From Chara braunii (taxonomy: Eukaryota; Streptophyta; Charophyceae; Charales; Characeae), in NCBI GenBank assembly GCA_003427395.1, contig BFEA01000255.1, positions 735,015 to 777,765 on the forward strand: 42,751 bases of DNA, given 5' to 3'. Under the pieces are notes generated by a model. It was not told the origin of the DNA. It was given only the letters and a program-made list of their open reading frames with translations, and ran no database searches. Of this stretch, positions 11,621-22,084 are shown piece by piece. Each line of letters begins with the position of its first letter. Positions within the stretch are counted from its first letter, which is position 1. Both the position numbers and the translations under genes were made by a program.

Positions 11621-11625
11621 TGTTC

Positions 11626-12105
11626 TTGAAGCTTTTTTTTTTTTTTTCTAATTGAGAGTACCAGATCTTCCCTCTTGGGCTCGGTCGGTGATACCATCCC
11701 AGTGGGGATATACATCAACAACCTTTTTTTTTTTTTTTTTTTTTTTTTGAAACCCGTTTTTTTTTAAGAGGCTGACATCCAGACCTATTTTCCCACTTGT
11801 ATAATAAATTTGCTTAAAAATATAAATATATAAAGCTTTTTTTTTCTCTTTTTTTGTAAGCCCAGGTGGTTATTGTAGCCAGAATCCAGGTTCATTCCCC
11901 ACGTTATACAATAAAGTTGCTTTGAAAAAAACAAAGGTTCACTGTTGAAGCTCATACCCAGGGTCGCAATAAGCATCAGTGTGCTCGAGAGAACACAAAA
12001 ATTTACCACCCTCCTAAAAAAAAGAAAGAAAGCATTAATGATGTCAAAAAAATGATATCGAAAAATAATTTTGTCACAGACATCGAAAAATAATTCTATC
12101 ACAAA
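11626..12105. other. Poly-T rich spacer
   Basis: Poly-T tracts at about 11633-11648, 11721-11749 and 11757-11764 alternate with short unique sequence, as left by reverse-strand retroposon tails. A short tandem duplication containing CATCGAAAAATAATT lies at 12056-12100. No gene. Confidence 0.5.
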
Positions 12106-12394
12106 CTAGGCTACCAGAGTGGCCCGGGGTCACTTGCCCGGCCTGGCCAAAAATAATAAAAATAATAAAAATAAAATAAATATTTTTAAATTTTAATTTT
12201 TATTCTAAATTTGGTGAAGAATTTCGATCTGACCTTGAGGCAAAAGTTGTTCAGTCTATTTTTCTGCATAACATAGTTTTTTCAACTTTGGAAGGATTTT
12301 TGGGATTTTTTTTTTTTTGGGGGGGGGGGGGGCCTTCCCTGATCCTTGCACGGGCTGGCCACCGGGGACCCGGGCAGCGCAGCTGGTAGCCTAG
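12106..12394. mobile_element. Short terminal-inverted-repeat element, 289 bp
   Basis: Perfect 12-bp inverted ends: CTAGGCTACCAG at 12106-12117 and CTGGTAGCCTAG at 12383-12394. Next to them are further complementary GC-rich words (GGCCNGGG..GGCCTGGCC against GGGCTGGCCACCGGGG). The interior is AT-rich with a poly-T/poly-G run (12307-12332). The flank word GTCACAGACATCGAAAAA occurs just outside both ends (12073-12090 and 12394-12411), possibly a local duplication. There is no coding sequence and the target duplication is unclear. Confidence 0.5.
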
Positions 12395-12489
12395 GTCACA
12401 GACATCGAAAAAAAAAAGAAAAAAAAAGAAAAAAAAAGAAAAAAATATTTCTCATAGAGCAACAAACAAAGAACACCTTAACTACTGTC

Positions 12490-12590
12490 TCCCCTCGAAC
12501 AGAACGCACCCTAGTTTTGGTTATACCTGACCGAAATATAGCTTGTGTATATTCATTAGCATGATGTGTTATGTTCCGAGGAAGAGGGTA
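12490..12590 (+). repeat. Dispersed repeat shared with 39318-39402
   Basis: The words AACGCACCCT, TTTTGG, TACCTGACCG-AA, GCTTGT and GTGTTA-GT occur in the same order and spacing at 39318-39402, where they lie inside a LINE reverse transcriptase relic. This may therefore be a small LINE fragment or an unrelated short element. Confidence 0.6.
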
Positions 12591-13480
12591 GGATAGGGAG
12601 GGACTCGCTCCAGTAAACCACACTCTAAATATAAAAAGAGCTAAAAATTATCGCCAAACATTCATAATGTTGGATCAGTTTGAATGTAACTGTTCCAAAA
12701 AACGGTCCACATACATATCAAATGTTGTGAAGTGGATGAAGCATGGTTCTAAAAAAGCATAAAATAGAGAGGACCATTTATTTCCTTCGCATTTTCTTTC
12801 TTTTTTTCAAGTGATTTACTTTTGTTTCTTTACATTTCTTCCTGTATGTATATATATATTATTTTTAATAAGTTTTTTGCCAGGCCATGTTCTTTCTCCA
12901 CCCACAACCAACACAAGCAACACGCTAAATGTTAATAGAGCTGAAAGTAATCCCCCAATATTCATAATGTTGGAACAGTTTGTTTGTATCTCGTCCAAGA
13001 AATAGTCCACATACATGTCAAATGTTATGAAGTGGATGGAGCATTAGTCTAAGAGAGCATGAAAATAAAACTCAACAATCATTTTCCTTCTCGTCTTCTT
13101 TCCTTTTTTCAAGTTATTTACTTTTATCTCTTTCCATTTTTTCCCGTGTGTGGGTTTTTCTTTAAGAAGTCTTTCACAGTGCCATGTTCCTTCTCCACCT
13201 ACAAACCACACAAGCAACACTTTAAATGTAAATAGAGCTGAAAATGGTCCCCAAACATTCATAATGTTGGATCAGTTTGAATGTATCCAGTCCAAAAAAT
13301 AATCAACATACATGTCAAATATTGTGAATGCGATGATGCAAGGTTGTGAGAGAGCATGCAAATAGAGTTTCAAGTGATTTACTTTATTCTCTTTACATCT
13401 TTTTCCATTTCTTTTTTTTTTAAGCAATCTTTTGTAGAGTCATGTTCCTTCTCCACCACAACCCACACAAGGTAACTCTT
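12585..13480. repeat. ~290-bp tandem repeat, about 3 diverged copies
   Basis: A unit containing CCTTCTCCACC, ACACAAGCAACAC, AATAGAGCTGAAA, CATTCATAATGTTGGA, CACATACATGTCAAATGTT and a T-rich CTTTTTTCAAGT block recurs starting near 12600 (partial), 12893, 13190 and 13447 (partial). Copies are visibly diverged with indels. No coding. Confidence 0.8.
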
Positions 13481-13569
13481 TTTGCAATTTAATAATAAAA
13501 ATACAACAAATAGAATGAATCAACTTTTTTGTTTTTATCTTAATTATTCTCATTGCAATTTTCCGACGG

Positions 13570-13780
13570 GCTAGACCATTCTCGCAGCAGGCAACGGTGA
13601 TGGCAATGGCAACCCCTTCGTGCAGACAGATAGACAGACACACACAGACCATAGTGTTACAGACAGCGACAACAGCGGCAATGGCAATGACAACCCCTCC
13701 CTGGCAACGGTGATGGCGACTCCTCCCTGACAACACTGATGGCGACCCCTCCGTGGCGACAACGGTCTCGGCAAGCGGGA
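13570..13780. repeat. Degenerate minisatellite (GGCAACGGTGATGGCGAC-like)
   Basis: Words such as GGCAACGGTGATGGC, GACAACAGCGGCAATGGC and GGCGACCCCTCCSTGGC repeat imperfectly with an 18-48 bp spacing. They generate open frames on both strands that I do not regard as coding. Confidence 0.6.
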
Positions 13781-13824
13781 TTGCGAACATCCCGGTGTGT
13801 GGCGTTGGGGGAGACAGCAGGGTC

Positions 13825-13915
13825 GGGCTGCAAGGCAGGGCGGGGGGTAAACTGTCCCGCCACAAATTTGAAATTCGCATTAGGCCCACCTTCCCCCCAC
13901 CCCGCCTTGCAGCCC
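13825..13915. repeat. GC-rich inverted repeat
   Basis: GGGCTGCAAGGC-GGGCGGGG at 13825-13846 pairs with CCCC-CCCGCCTTGCAGCCC ending near 13915, around a loop of about 45 nt. It could fold in RNA or DNA. No conserved family is recognised. Confidence 0.6.
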
Positions 13916-13959
13916 AGCTTCTGTTGCACCCAGCCACGACCCCACTGTAACCCCTGATC

Positions 13960-15584
13960 CCAAGAAGGTCACAAAACGAAGCGGAAACGAAACCCTGCGG
14001 CCACGTATGTGGGGCTCTTTTAAACGTGCGCGGTACGTACGCTCACACTTGCATACGTGTACATGTGTGCGCGGGGGTCGCGTACGTGTACGCCGTACAA
14101 CACAGCTATACGCCATATGTAAGGTTGGGATAGAGGGTTAATCATTTAAGGGATCAACGAGCTCCTATATGAAAACAACTTGGAAATTTGGTGAGAGTGC
14201 TTACCTTGGTTATATGTGTCCGCTTGCGAATTGTTTTTAGTTTGTCTTTTGATAGATAGTTGCTTTAGATGCTCATCATGAGCTGAAGCGATAAGAGTTA
14301 GTCAAATTTTATCGTTATACAGTGATTTGTTTCAAGTTTATATATGATTTAATATAAAACTTCGGAGTTTACTTCTAGATAGGAAAGTGTTGTCAAAATT
14401 TTAACTAATTTGACTCTGCGATATCGAAGTTTTTTATTTTATTTTGTATTTAGCTCTGTATAAATTTTGAGAAGTCTGGGAAGCGCTGCCAATTTTTTTT
14501 TAGATTTGAAGAGTTAAATTTATTTTTGGTTATAAAAAATTTGACAATCCACCTGGCTAGGGGAGATGCTGACATAATTTTCACTAATTTCTAATGATAA
14601 CAAAGGGCGGGTTAAAATTTAGTTAAAAAAGGGCTTGGATAAATTGTGATATAGGGTTTATCTTTCACACGCTTAAGTGTAACTTTAGATACTGGCCTTT
14701 GTTATATTGCAAGGTTTGACTAGTTTCAGCCCAATCCTTCAAAAATCAACTACTTCTGTTATCATTTGATAACGGTACGATTTTCGCGACGCAGATAGTT
14801 TCCGCCCGATCCTACAAAAATCAACTCCTCCTGTTATCATTTGATAACACTACGATTTTCGCGACACAACTTTGTTTGCGTTTGTGCCTCAACCTAAAGC
14901 CTTTGCCCCGTGAATTTGATACATTTTGTCCGTTTTTTCACACACACTTCTTTTAATTACAATTTTGAAGAACTATTTTTTTTATGAAAGGATGGGCAAT
15001 GGTTGCGGCTGTGTATATGCAAGGCGGGATGTAAGTTAAAATTGATGTAAAGTTGACTACATAGCAATGTGGCTCTCTTGCATGTGTGTATGTTTTATGC
15101 AGGTTAGTTCTTAGAGTTTGACATATTGTTGATGTTTTACGTGAATGCTTGTTCGGCTTGATAAACAAGTCGCTCCTTTGGAACAATGAGAATGACAAAC
15201 AAATGTCGCTCGATCTACAAATCGTATGAGTTTAATTTTTATCCTTCCTATCTTAGCTCGAGTTTTGATGGATACGTGGATATTGACATGCTTGCCTGAT
15301 TATTCATTGGTTGGGCGAATGTATCTGTTCACATGAGAGAGAAGTTATGTTTTTAGAGGGCAAAGAAGAGATGAGGCACTGACTAATGCTTTGAATTAAT
15401 TCAGTTAAATTTGTGTCGTGTGAGTAAACTTTAATTAAGTGTCCCCGTCGACTAACGTAGGCCACACTTAGGACATCAGCACCACAAATTACGGCTCGCG
15501 TGCGGGTTCGATTCAAGCATTAACCCCACCTACCCCCTATGTTACAACGAACGACAAACGACCTCGACTAGGCCACCTTTGTGA
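13960..15584. other. AT-rich intergenic stretch
   Basis: No gene recognised. A direct duplication of about 75 bp lies at 14718-14790 and 14793-14867. Each copy has a TCAAAAATCAACT-CT-CTG word, the palindrome TTATCATTTGATAA and ACGATTTTCGCGAC. 14000-14100 is dense in TACGT words. Confidence 0.55.
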
Positions 15585-15769
15585 TTGCTCATAAAAACGT
15601 TCTCACGTGGTCCGGTAGCTCCAAAGGGATATGCCCACCCAAGGATGGTGACAACTCCTGCGGGCGGAGGTATGTTGTACCTCCCAATGTCCTATTCAGT
15701 CGTAGCAACTCGAGAGAGGTATAGTTGGCACACACGGCCAGAGCGGCACCGCTCCTTCAACGTCTTGCA

Positions 15770-16175
15770 TGGACGGGCCGCTAAGGGGACAAAAGAAAAA
15801 GCCAACAAGCGACCAAAAGGTGGACGGACGGGGCCGCTGAGGGGACAAAATAAAAAATCAACGAGCGCATTGGTTTCGTATGGGGACCCTCCCGACTGCG
15901 TCATGTCTTAGGAGTAGTGGTAGGTAGGTAGTGAAGGCACAAAAGAATTTGAGAGAAGACTATAGTGTAGATCCACCTGCAATGAATCTGGTCGCGAATC
16001 TCCGTTGAATGAATGCAGTGGAGAGTCATGGCCACCTTCATTCGAGATGAAGACCAATGCGCTCGTTGACTTTTTCTTTTGTCCCCTTAGCGGCCCCGTG
16101 CATCCCCCTCTCTCTCTCGTTGACTTTTGCTTTTGTCCCCTTAGCGGCCCCGTCCGTCCACCTCTTGGTCGCGTG
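15770..16175. repeat. Large inverted repeat built of GGGGCCGCTAAGGGGAC units
   Basis: The left arm (15770-15885) carries two units of GGGCCGCT-AGGGGACAAAA followed by AAGCCAAC or AATCAACGAGCGCATTGG. The right arm (16048-16175) carries the same units inverted. The outer word GTGGACGGACG and the inner word CGAGCGCATTGG are both present in each arm. The right arm has one extra GA-rich spacer. The loop (15886-16047) is unique sequence. Confidence 0.8.
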
Positions 16176-17560
16176 CTGCCTCTTGCCCACCACGATAACA
16201 AATGCTCTACTGCCTCGCCTCTCGGGCCTGTGCTTTTCATGCTCGGACGCCTCTGAGTTCATCCGCCCTGTCTGCATATGCCCTCTCTCTTTTCTCTCTT
16301 CGGTGCAGTGTGTTCCACTCCTCTCTTCCTCGCCAGACCCTGGTCCGTTCCTCACTGGCCTTGCTTTCTTCATCTGTGCCAAGTGCATCCAAGCCTCCAA
16401 CCACTCCACCATTGGTGAAGTGTTAGGCTGCTGGCGGTGAATTATGGACTTGGTTATCCTGGCCTCTTCATCCTCGCGGTAGAGGTGTCGGACCTGCCCT
16501 TCCATCATCTCTTTGGTCCAAAAGACCAGCCCTACTGTCCATGGCCATTCCCGCTACCCCTCTCCCGTAGGTCTCCGCCTTCACTTCAGCTCTTCCCTCA
16601 TTGTACTTCACCCTCAGTTCAAACCCTGGTGCCTCTCCCTTTCCAGGCTCCTAATGGTCCATTTACTCCCGACAACGCAGCATGTATCTCCCTTCTTCCA
16701 TCTTTTTCCGCCTGGTTTCTTCACACTTAACTCGACCCTCTTATAGCGCATGCACGTACACTCTTCCCCAACGGCTACTACCTTGTGCCAGTGAGTATAG
16801 CGCTTTTCCCGTGTCGACAAGTGCAAAGGCCACCCGAGTTAGCGACTTGTCAAGTCTTTTTAGGCACATGGCTAGCAAATAGTGGCGATATTAAGTGTGA
16901 CCCAACTTAGATAAAGAAATGAATAATATATAAAGACCGTAAATCGATTAAAAATCAGAGATAATTAAGATTAAGACTAGAAATTTGCAGAAAATCAAAC
17001 GACACTTTTCAGCCTGTCCCCAACAGACACTACAGTATAGAGACCACTCACCCTCGATTAATCAGGTACCTTGTCCCCAGACAAACCTGCATCGTACCCT
17101 GGCTAATGTCCAGATTCATCGACTTGTCACAGTGACCTCAACCCCAATGGACACTCCTATCCTCTAACTACAAGACACCCCATTCTGGTTCTACTCTTCT
17201 AGTCGAACTTTACTTGTTACTTTTTCCCTACCTGATGTAACTGCTACCTCTAGTTAGGGACCATCAAGCTACCTCCCTTTTTCAGCATACTCAGTACTGT
17301 CAGGAAACACTGGAATGGTCCCTGCTAATATTCAAGCAAATTTTAACTGAAAATACACGCCTAGCCTCTATATCGCCCTGGGTGCAGCAATTCCCTTTTA
17401 TTAGTTGGGCGTGAACCCTCGGACTCCTTCTTTCAACTCAGTTCGAACAGCAGCCAGTCTGAGCCTCACCCGTCTATAATCAGGCTTAAAAATGACAGTG
17501 ACACTGCGCTTCTGTCACTAGTCAGTTCAGCTGCAGGAAAGGAAAAGAACAAAAAAACGA
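16176..17560. other. Unrecognised; minus-strand open frame 16508-16038
   Basis: The 156-codon minus-strand frame is rich in Glu, Arg and Lys and runs into the inverted repeat, so its C-terminal part is repeat translation. The upstream part (MVEWLEAWMHLAQMKKA) looks helical but I cannot assign it. 16880-17560 shows no feature. Confidence 0.35.
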
Positions 17561-17599
17561 CTCTTCGCTCATACATACGCTGGAAAAAAGCAGCAAAAA

Positions 17600-17875
17600 C
17601 AAAAGAGAAAACTTGTCTGGCGCCCCTGTAATTTCCATTATTTTGCATCGCGCCCCTCCCACGGCTGATTTACCCTGTCGCGCCTCAAATTTCCCATAAA
17701 ACCCCGGTGTCGGTTGGGCCTGAAATATTTTTGTTATGCCCCTACGGGTACCCGTTCCAAATTTGCAGTATGCACCTACCGGATAGCTGTCGAGTACGAG
17801 CACAAAAAAAAAATCATATGCCCCTACCCGTAGGGTGCATCGTTTCAGCGCACTTCTATGGCTACACGCACGGCA

Positions 17876-17944
<69 letters not shown>

Positions 17945-18459
17945 ATGTGCGTAGCGNNNNNNNNNNNNNNNNNNNNNNNNNNNNNNNNNNNNNNNNNNNN
18001 NNNNNNNNNNNNNNNNNNNNNNNNNNNNNNNNNNNNNNNNNNNNNNNNNNNNNNNNNNNNNNNNNNNNNNNNNNNNNNNNNNNNNNNNNNNNNNNNNNNN
18101 NNNNNNNNNNNNNNNNNNNNNNNNNNNNNNNNNNNNNNNNNNNNNNNNNNNNNNNNNNNNNNNNNNNNNNNNNNNNNNNNNNNNNNNNNNNNNNNNNNNN
18201 NNNNNNNNNNNNNNNNNNNNNNNNNNNNNNNNNNNNNNNNNNNNNNNNNNNNNNNNNNNNNNNNNNNNNNNNNNNNNNNNNNNNNNNNNNNNNNNNNNNN
18301 NNNNNNNNNNNNNNNNNNNNNNNNNNNNNNNNNNNNNNNNNNNNNNNNNNNNNNNNNNNNNNNNNNNNNNNNNNNNNNNNNNNNNNNNNNNNNNNNNNNN
18401 NNNNNNNNNNNNNNNNNNNNNNNNNNNNNNNNNNNNNNNNNNNNNNNTCTCAGACACAG

Positions 18460-18508
<49 letters not shown>

Positions 18509-18790
18509 CATTTTTTGTGGCAGCTCCACAAAAAACACGTGCTTCAAATCTGAATTTCCGGCGCAAGGGCATGATGGAAAAATGCATGCTGCTCATGAGG
18601 GCATATCGCGCAGGGACCTGTGACATGGGACTTCCCGTCCAGTAAGGGCACCGCAGAAAGCTGCGCCCCTTGCTGGCAGGGGCATGCAGGAAAGTTCAGA
18701 GGCCCCAGGGGCACGACAGGGTAAGTGGTCTGCCGGAGGGGCGCGATGCAAAATAATGGAAATTACAGGGGCACCAGGCAAATTTTCCCA
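17600..18790. repeat. Inverted repeat spanning an assembly gap
   Basis: GCGCCCCTGTAATTTCCATT continuing to CGCGCCCCTCC (17622-17662) is inverted at 18736-18775. The match continues inward through a GACAGGGTAA word (rc at about 17671-17680; 18714-18723). Both arms are built from GGGGC-containing subunits. Inside lie (CT)n(CA)n at 17880-17942, 491 N's (17957-18447) and (CA)n at about 18466-18506. The gap is probably a collapsed microsatellite or unresolved palindrome. Confidence 0.75.
17957..18447. other. Assembly gap (491 N)
   Basis: Run of N between two CA microsatellites; any translated frame across it is meaningless. Confidence 0.99.
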
Positions 18791-18959
18791 AAACAAAAAG
18801 ATGAAAGAATAGTGAAAAATAATAAATCAGTTTTCCCCAAACAGAGGATACCCGTGAAAAAATTGAGTCTGTTCGATGGTCTACCATCGACGCTGGACAC
18901 TCCCTATCATAAACCTCAACAATCCCATCCTCCATGGTAATCGAAGAATAAGGGTTGAA

Positions 18960-19300
18960 CAGTCTGTAGAGGGAAGTGGTGGTGACTTGAAGCTTAGGAA
19001 GCATTTTCGGCAACGAGGAGAAGCACGGGGCCAGTATGAAGAATAAGTTATCGATTAGAGGAAGGGAACACCTAGGAAAGAATGAGTCCTACCATATTTT
19101 GTAGAGGGAAGTCGTGGTGAAGTAAACTTTAGGTGGGAAAGGTTGTCAACAGAGAGGGGGAAAACGGGGGATATGAAGAACAGTTTCTATAGTAGAGAAA
19201 GGGCGCATCTCGGAAAGAATAACCCCTGCAATGTAATTTGACACATCAGTAATAAAAAAAAGAGGTAATTTGACACATCAGTAATAAAAAAAAAGAGGCA
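18960..19300. repeat. Short tandem repeats
   Basis: Two copies of a 130-bp unit begin TGTAGAGGGAAGT-GTGGTGA (18965 and 19099) and contain GAACA/GGGCRCAYCT-GGAAAGAAT. A 32-bp perfect-looking direct repeat, GTAATTTGACACATCAGTAA plus poly-A and GAGG, follows at about 19234 and 19266. Confidence 0.75.
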
Positions 19301-19305
19301 ATCAT

Positions 19306-19651
19306 AATCAAGAAGACGAAGACCGAGCGCATTAGAGACTGCCTTTTTAAAGGCGCAAAAAACATCCTCAAGGAGGCTGGAGGTGCAGTGGTAGGACTAC
19401 ATATTATAGACGCCGATAAACCCGCGGCAATAACCCGTAAGGTCTGAAAAGGTACAGAATTGTTTGGTGGAGGTGGAGGAAGGTCACCCTGCGATAGCAA
19501 TGTCATTCGTGTTCTCCACGTGGATACGCTGCTCAAAGATATGATGTTCAAGAAAATCCACTTTGCACTGGGCAAACTGACACTTACTGAGCTAGGCATA
19601 AAAGCCAAAGCGTTGAAGGATCACCTGAAGATGTCGAATGCAGGTCATTAG
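19306..19651 (+). CDS. Unrecognised ORF fragments, possible transposon remnant
   Basis: Two adjacent plus-strand segments read like real protein. 19306-19447 encodes a charged helical segment (KKTKTERIRDCLFKGAKNIL, then GGAVVGLHIIDADKP) ending in a stop. 19460-19651 encodes MFGGGGGRSPCDSNVIRVLH followed by a KIHFALGKLTLTELGIKAKA segment and a stop. There is no start with context, no splice site and no domain I recognise. The mixed, non-repetitive composition is what separates it from the surrounding noise. Confidence 0.25.
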
Positions 19652-20116
19652 TTAATTGCAGAGCTGACGCTACCATTGTTGATAGCGGTCTGTAAAAACC
19701 ATTGCGCTGAACCATCAGCATGAAAATTATCTTTTCGGTTTAGAATCTTTAGATGTTGATCCAAGAATTGCTACTCTATGAACTCATAGCGACCAAGCGC
19801 ACCTTCCGGATGACCACAGCATGTGTCTGGTTTTTCTTTTTTACGTCGTCCAAACTAGTAGGAAAGGTAACCATACCGTTGTATGAACCTCCCCACCTAC
19901 TACTAGTACTCCTTCCTTTGTACTCCTTCCTTTTCTCGCAATTCTTCTTTTTTCAGCTCCTCCTCCTCCTCTTTGCTCTCCTCCTTGCGCTCCTTTTTTG
20001 TGGAATTAGGTAGAAGACCCCATTCTCTCCTGTGAGAGGGCCAAACCTTAGGACCTGTGGCCCACGTCGATCAGACTCTGCCTCTCCCCTTCCCAGGCTA
20101 AATTGTTTAGGACACC
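19652..20116. other. Intergenic; C/T-rich tract
   Basis: 19893-20000 is pyrimidine-rich (CCTCCTCCTCCTCTTT-like). No gene or element end seen. Confidence 0.5.
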
Positions 20117-20251
20117 TAAACCACCAGTACCCCAGGGGGTCTTAGGCCCCCTCTGGGTAGGCTCTGATACAAAAATGCATATGCACAAGCACGGCACAAC
20201 CATTCAGCCACCACGTTAACGGCCTAAAAACGTGGAGGTACTGGTGGTTTC
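20116..20251. mobile_element. Degenerate MITE of the ACCACCAGTAC family
   Basis: The ends are CTAAACCACCAGTACC (20116 onward) and GGTACTGGTGGTTTC (to 20251). Internally CACGTTAACGGCC (20212-20224) also occurs near the right end of the copy at 38807-38932. The flanks are no longer TTAA, so the copy is old or excised imprecisely. Confidence 0.75.
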
Positions 20252-20589
20252 ATGCAGGAAATGTTGAGCTGCCTTTATGTCTGAAAGCTGCACATTCTTG
20301 CCAGCGCGTTGTTGAGCTACTCAAGGTTTTCCAGGTGTTAACCGACTGTAAATGTGCCTAGGGTGTCGAATATGAGGCTCCGTGCAATGTTTGTGTGCGA
20401 CCCTTTGGAGGTAAATGGTGATCCCCCTCACCCCTTATCTATTCTGCAAGCAAGTTTGCCCTGTTCATCATCGACCACACCAAGAGATGCATCCTTCCTC
20501 AAATCTGATAATGAGACACCTAATGCCAAATTGCACAGTAGATAAGGCCTCAGAAACTGAACTCACAAATAATTCCTACATGCCAGATA

Positions 20590-20690
20590 TGGTTGACAAA
20601 AGAGCATCAAACCGTCGTATTGTTAAAATGGACATTTTACATTTTTTTAGTGACATGGAAACCAGCTTATTGGGCCCAGAAATATATAGT
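20590..20690 (+). pseudogene. Diverged copy of the foldback-encoded peptide
   Basis: The frame encodes NRRIVKMDILHFFSDMETSL then LGPEIYSF. It aligns without gaps to VKMDIFDFLNEIETKFFG of the 5125-5220 arm. The DNA has diverged but the frame and the spacing of hydrophobic residues are kept, which suggests descent from one coding sequence. The parent protein is unknown. Confidence 0.45.
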
Positions 20691-20739
20691 TTTCGGTCCC
20701 CGGGGCTCCCTCCTACAGCGCATGACCAACCTCCTACAG

Positions 20740-21785
20740 CATCAGCCTCGCCGTGAAACAGCGCGTTGCCAACCTCCAACACCAGCAGCCTAACAGGTCT
20801 TGGTCAACCTCCAACACCAGCCTAACAGGGCTTGGCCAACCTCCAACAGCAGCAGCCTTGTTGGACAAAGGTTCAAGCCTGCCCGACCGCCCAAAGATTA
20901 AGGGTCAATCTTTGAGAATGTTCAGCACCTAATTGTCTTCCTACTCCTCCAGGACCACGCACTACAAGAGGAGTTGTAAAATTCCCTCCTGAAGTATAAT
21001 GTAGCATTCCTGCATTATTAGCAATTTGATTAAATGCTAACAAAAGAAATCCCATATTCATTCCCTCTATAATAGGTCTAAGTCCTGTCATAGCAGCACC
21101 GATTGCTATTCCTGTAAAACTGTTTTCTGCAATTGGTGTATCAAGTATTCTCAAATTACCATATTTTTCAAAAAGACCTTTTGTTACTTTATAAGATCCT
21201 CCATAATGACCAATATCTTCACCTATTACAAAAACTTTAGGATCTCTTTTCATCTCTTCATGAAATAGCACCGCGAGCAGGGCTTCAGTCGTCCTTTCGA
21301 ACAATCTTCAACGTGGCCACAGTGCGGCCGTGAGATGTCAGGTCGAATGACAGGAACCCGCACGTACTCGAAACCAAGCCAGCCTAACAGGGCTTGGCCA
21401 ACCTCCAACAGCAGCAGCCTTGTTGGACAAAGGTTCAAGCCTGCCGGACCGCCCGAAGATTAAGGGTCTAGTACCGCGAGCAGGGCTTCAATCGTCCTTT
21501 CGAACAATCTTCGATGTGGCCACAGTGCGGCCGTGAGATGTCAGGTCGAATGACAGGAACCCGCACGTACTCGAAACCAACACAGCCTAACAGGGCTAGG
21601 CCGACCTCCAACAGCAGCAGCCTTGTTGGACAAAGGTTCAAGCCTGCCCGCCGCCCGAAGATTAAGGGTCTAGTACCGCGAGCAGGGCTTCAGTCGTCCT
21701 TTCGAACAATCTTCAACGTGGCCACAGTACGCCCGTGAGATTTCAGGTCGAATGACAGGAACCCACACGTACTCGAAACCAAGAC
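20740..21785. repeat. ~200-bp tandem array
   Basis: The unit holds CAGCCTAACAGGGCTTGGCC, CCTCCAACAGCAGCAGCC, a TTGTTGGACAAAGGTTCAAG word, GATTAAGGGTCTAGTACC and GCGAGCAGGGCTTC, then a GTGGCCACAGTGCGGCCGTG block and GAACCCGCACGTACTCGAAA. Full copies start near 21377 and 21580. An earlier copy (about 20815) is split by the odpB insert, and partial CAGCCTAACAGG copies precede it. The flanking sequence is much more GC-rich than the insert. Confidence 0.88.
20907..21265 (-). pseudogene. odpB: Plastid-type pyruvate dehydrogenase E1 beta fragment (odpB)
   Basis: 359 bp that encode, without interruption, about 119 residues of the E1 beta subunit (thiamine-diphosphate enzyme; with E1 alpha it decarboxylates pyruvate to supply acetyl-CoA). 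Family landmarks in order are [28 protein letters not shown] (with the Glu of DTP-E that contacts the cofactor), [38 protein letters not shown] and [17 protein letters not shown]. It covers roughly residues 15-135 of about 325, so it is only the N-terminal third. Codons are strikingly AT-ending, unlike the GC-rich flanks, which points to an organellar rather than nuclear source. Open sequence continues into the repeat by chance on both sides. Without start, stop or splice sites of its own, it is not a gene here. Confidence 0.9.
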
Positions 21786-21910
21786 TGAAACCCCCACGAG
21801 CGGGGGCTAAGTCACACTCTCGCGGGTTTAGACTTGGCTTCAAGTATGTGCAGGTCCCTGCCATCCAATCTGAACATCTCAGGGCCGCGCTGTGGCCGCG
21901 TTGAAAATTA
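21700..21910. repeat. Foldback at the end of the tandem array
   Basis: The last array copy (CTTCAACGTGGCCACAG...CTCGAAACCAAG, about 21706-21783) is followed, after a loop of about 50 nt containing CCCCCACGAGCGGGGGC, by a diverged inverse copy (CTTGGCTTCAAGTATGTGC...CTGTGGCCGCGTTGAAAA, to about 21907). Confidence 0.75.
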
Positions 21911-22084
21911 CTCAAAAAAAAGAGATGACTGAACCACCGTCGGTGGGAATTAGCCCCAGCGCATGCGAATGACGGCTGCTATCCGTTGGGGCACTTCAGC
22001 CCTGTTGTCAAGATATTTCTTTTTCATTTTTGGTTCTTTTTTTTTTTCTTTTTTTTTTTTGGTTCTTTTTGCCCGTCCGCAGGG

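Larger units (their letters stand above)
6810..11625 (-). mobile_element. Decayed autonomous Helitron
   Basis: Rolling-circle DNA transposon on the minus strand. The element order is Helitron-like N domain (11600-10750), Rep HUH/tyrosine region (10600-10130), linker domain (about 10020-9300), PIF1 helicase (9080-7960), then a low-complexity Ser/Thr/Pro-rich tail made of tandem repeats (about 7960-6810). The termini (5' TC, 3' hairpin plus CTRR, insertion between A and T) were not identified, so both ends are approximate. The upstream end runs into a poly-T rich stretch (11636-11760) that may be a later insertion. Every conserved block is interrupted by in-frame stops, so it cannot make a transposase. 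Confidence 0.88.

Noticed and set aside
15440-15530. tRNA-like GCGGGTTCGATTCAAGC B box
   Set aside because: No matching A box at tRNA distance and no acceptor stem; I could not build a cloverleaf.
17522-18645. ORFs of 200-340 codons across 17.5-18.6 kb
   Set aside because: They are translations of the N gap and its flanking CT/CA microsatellites.
20873-21304. Functional pyruvate dehydrogenase beta gene
   Set aside because: Only the middle of the N-terminal third is present; the ends of the open frame are translated tandem repeat.
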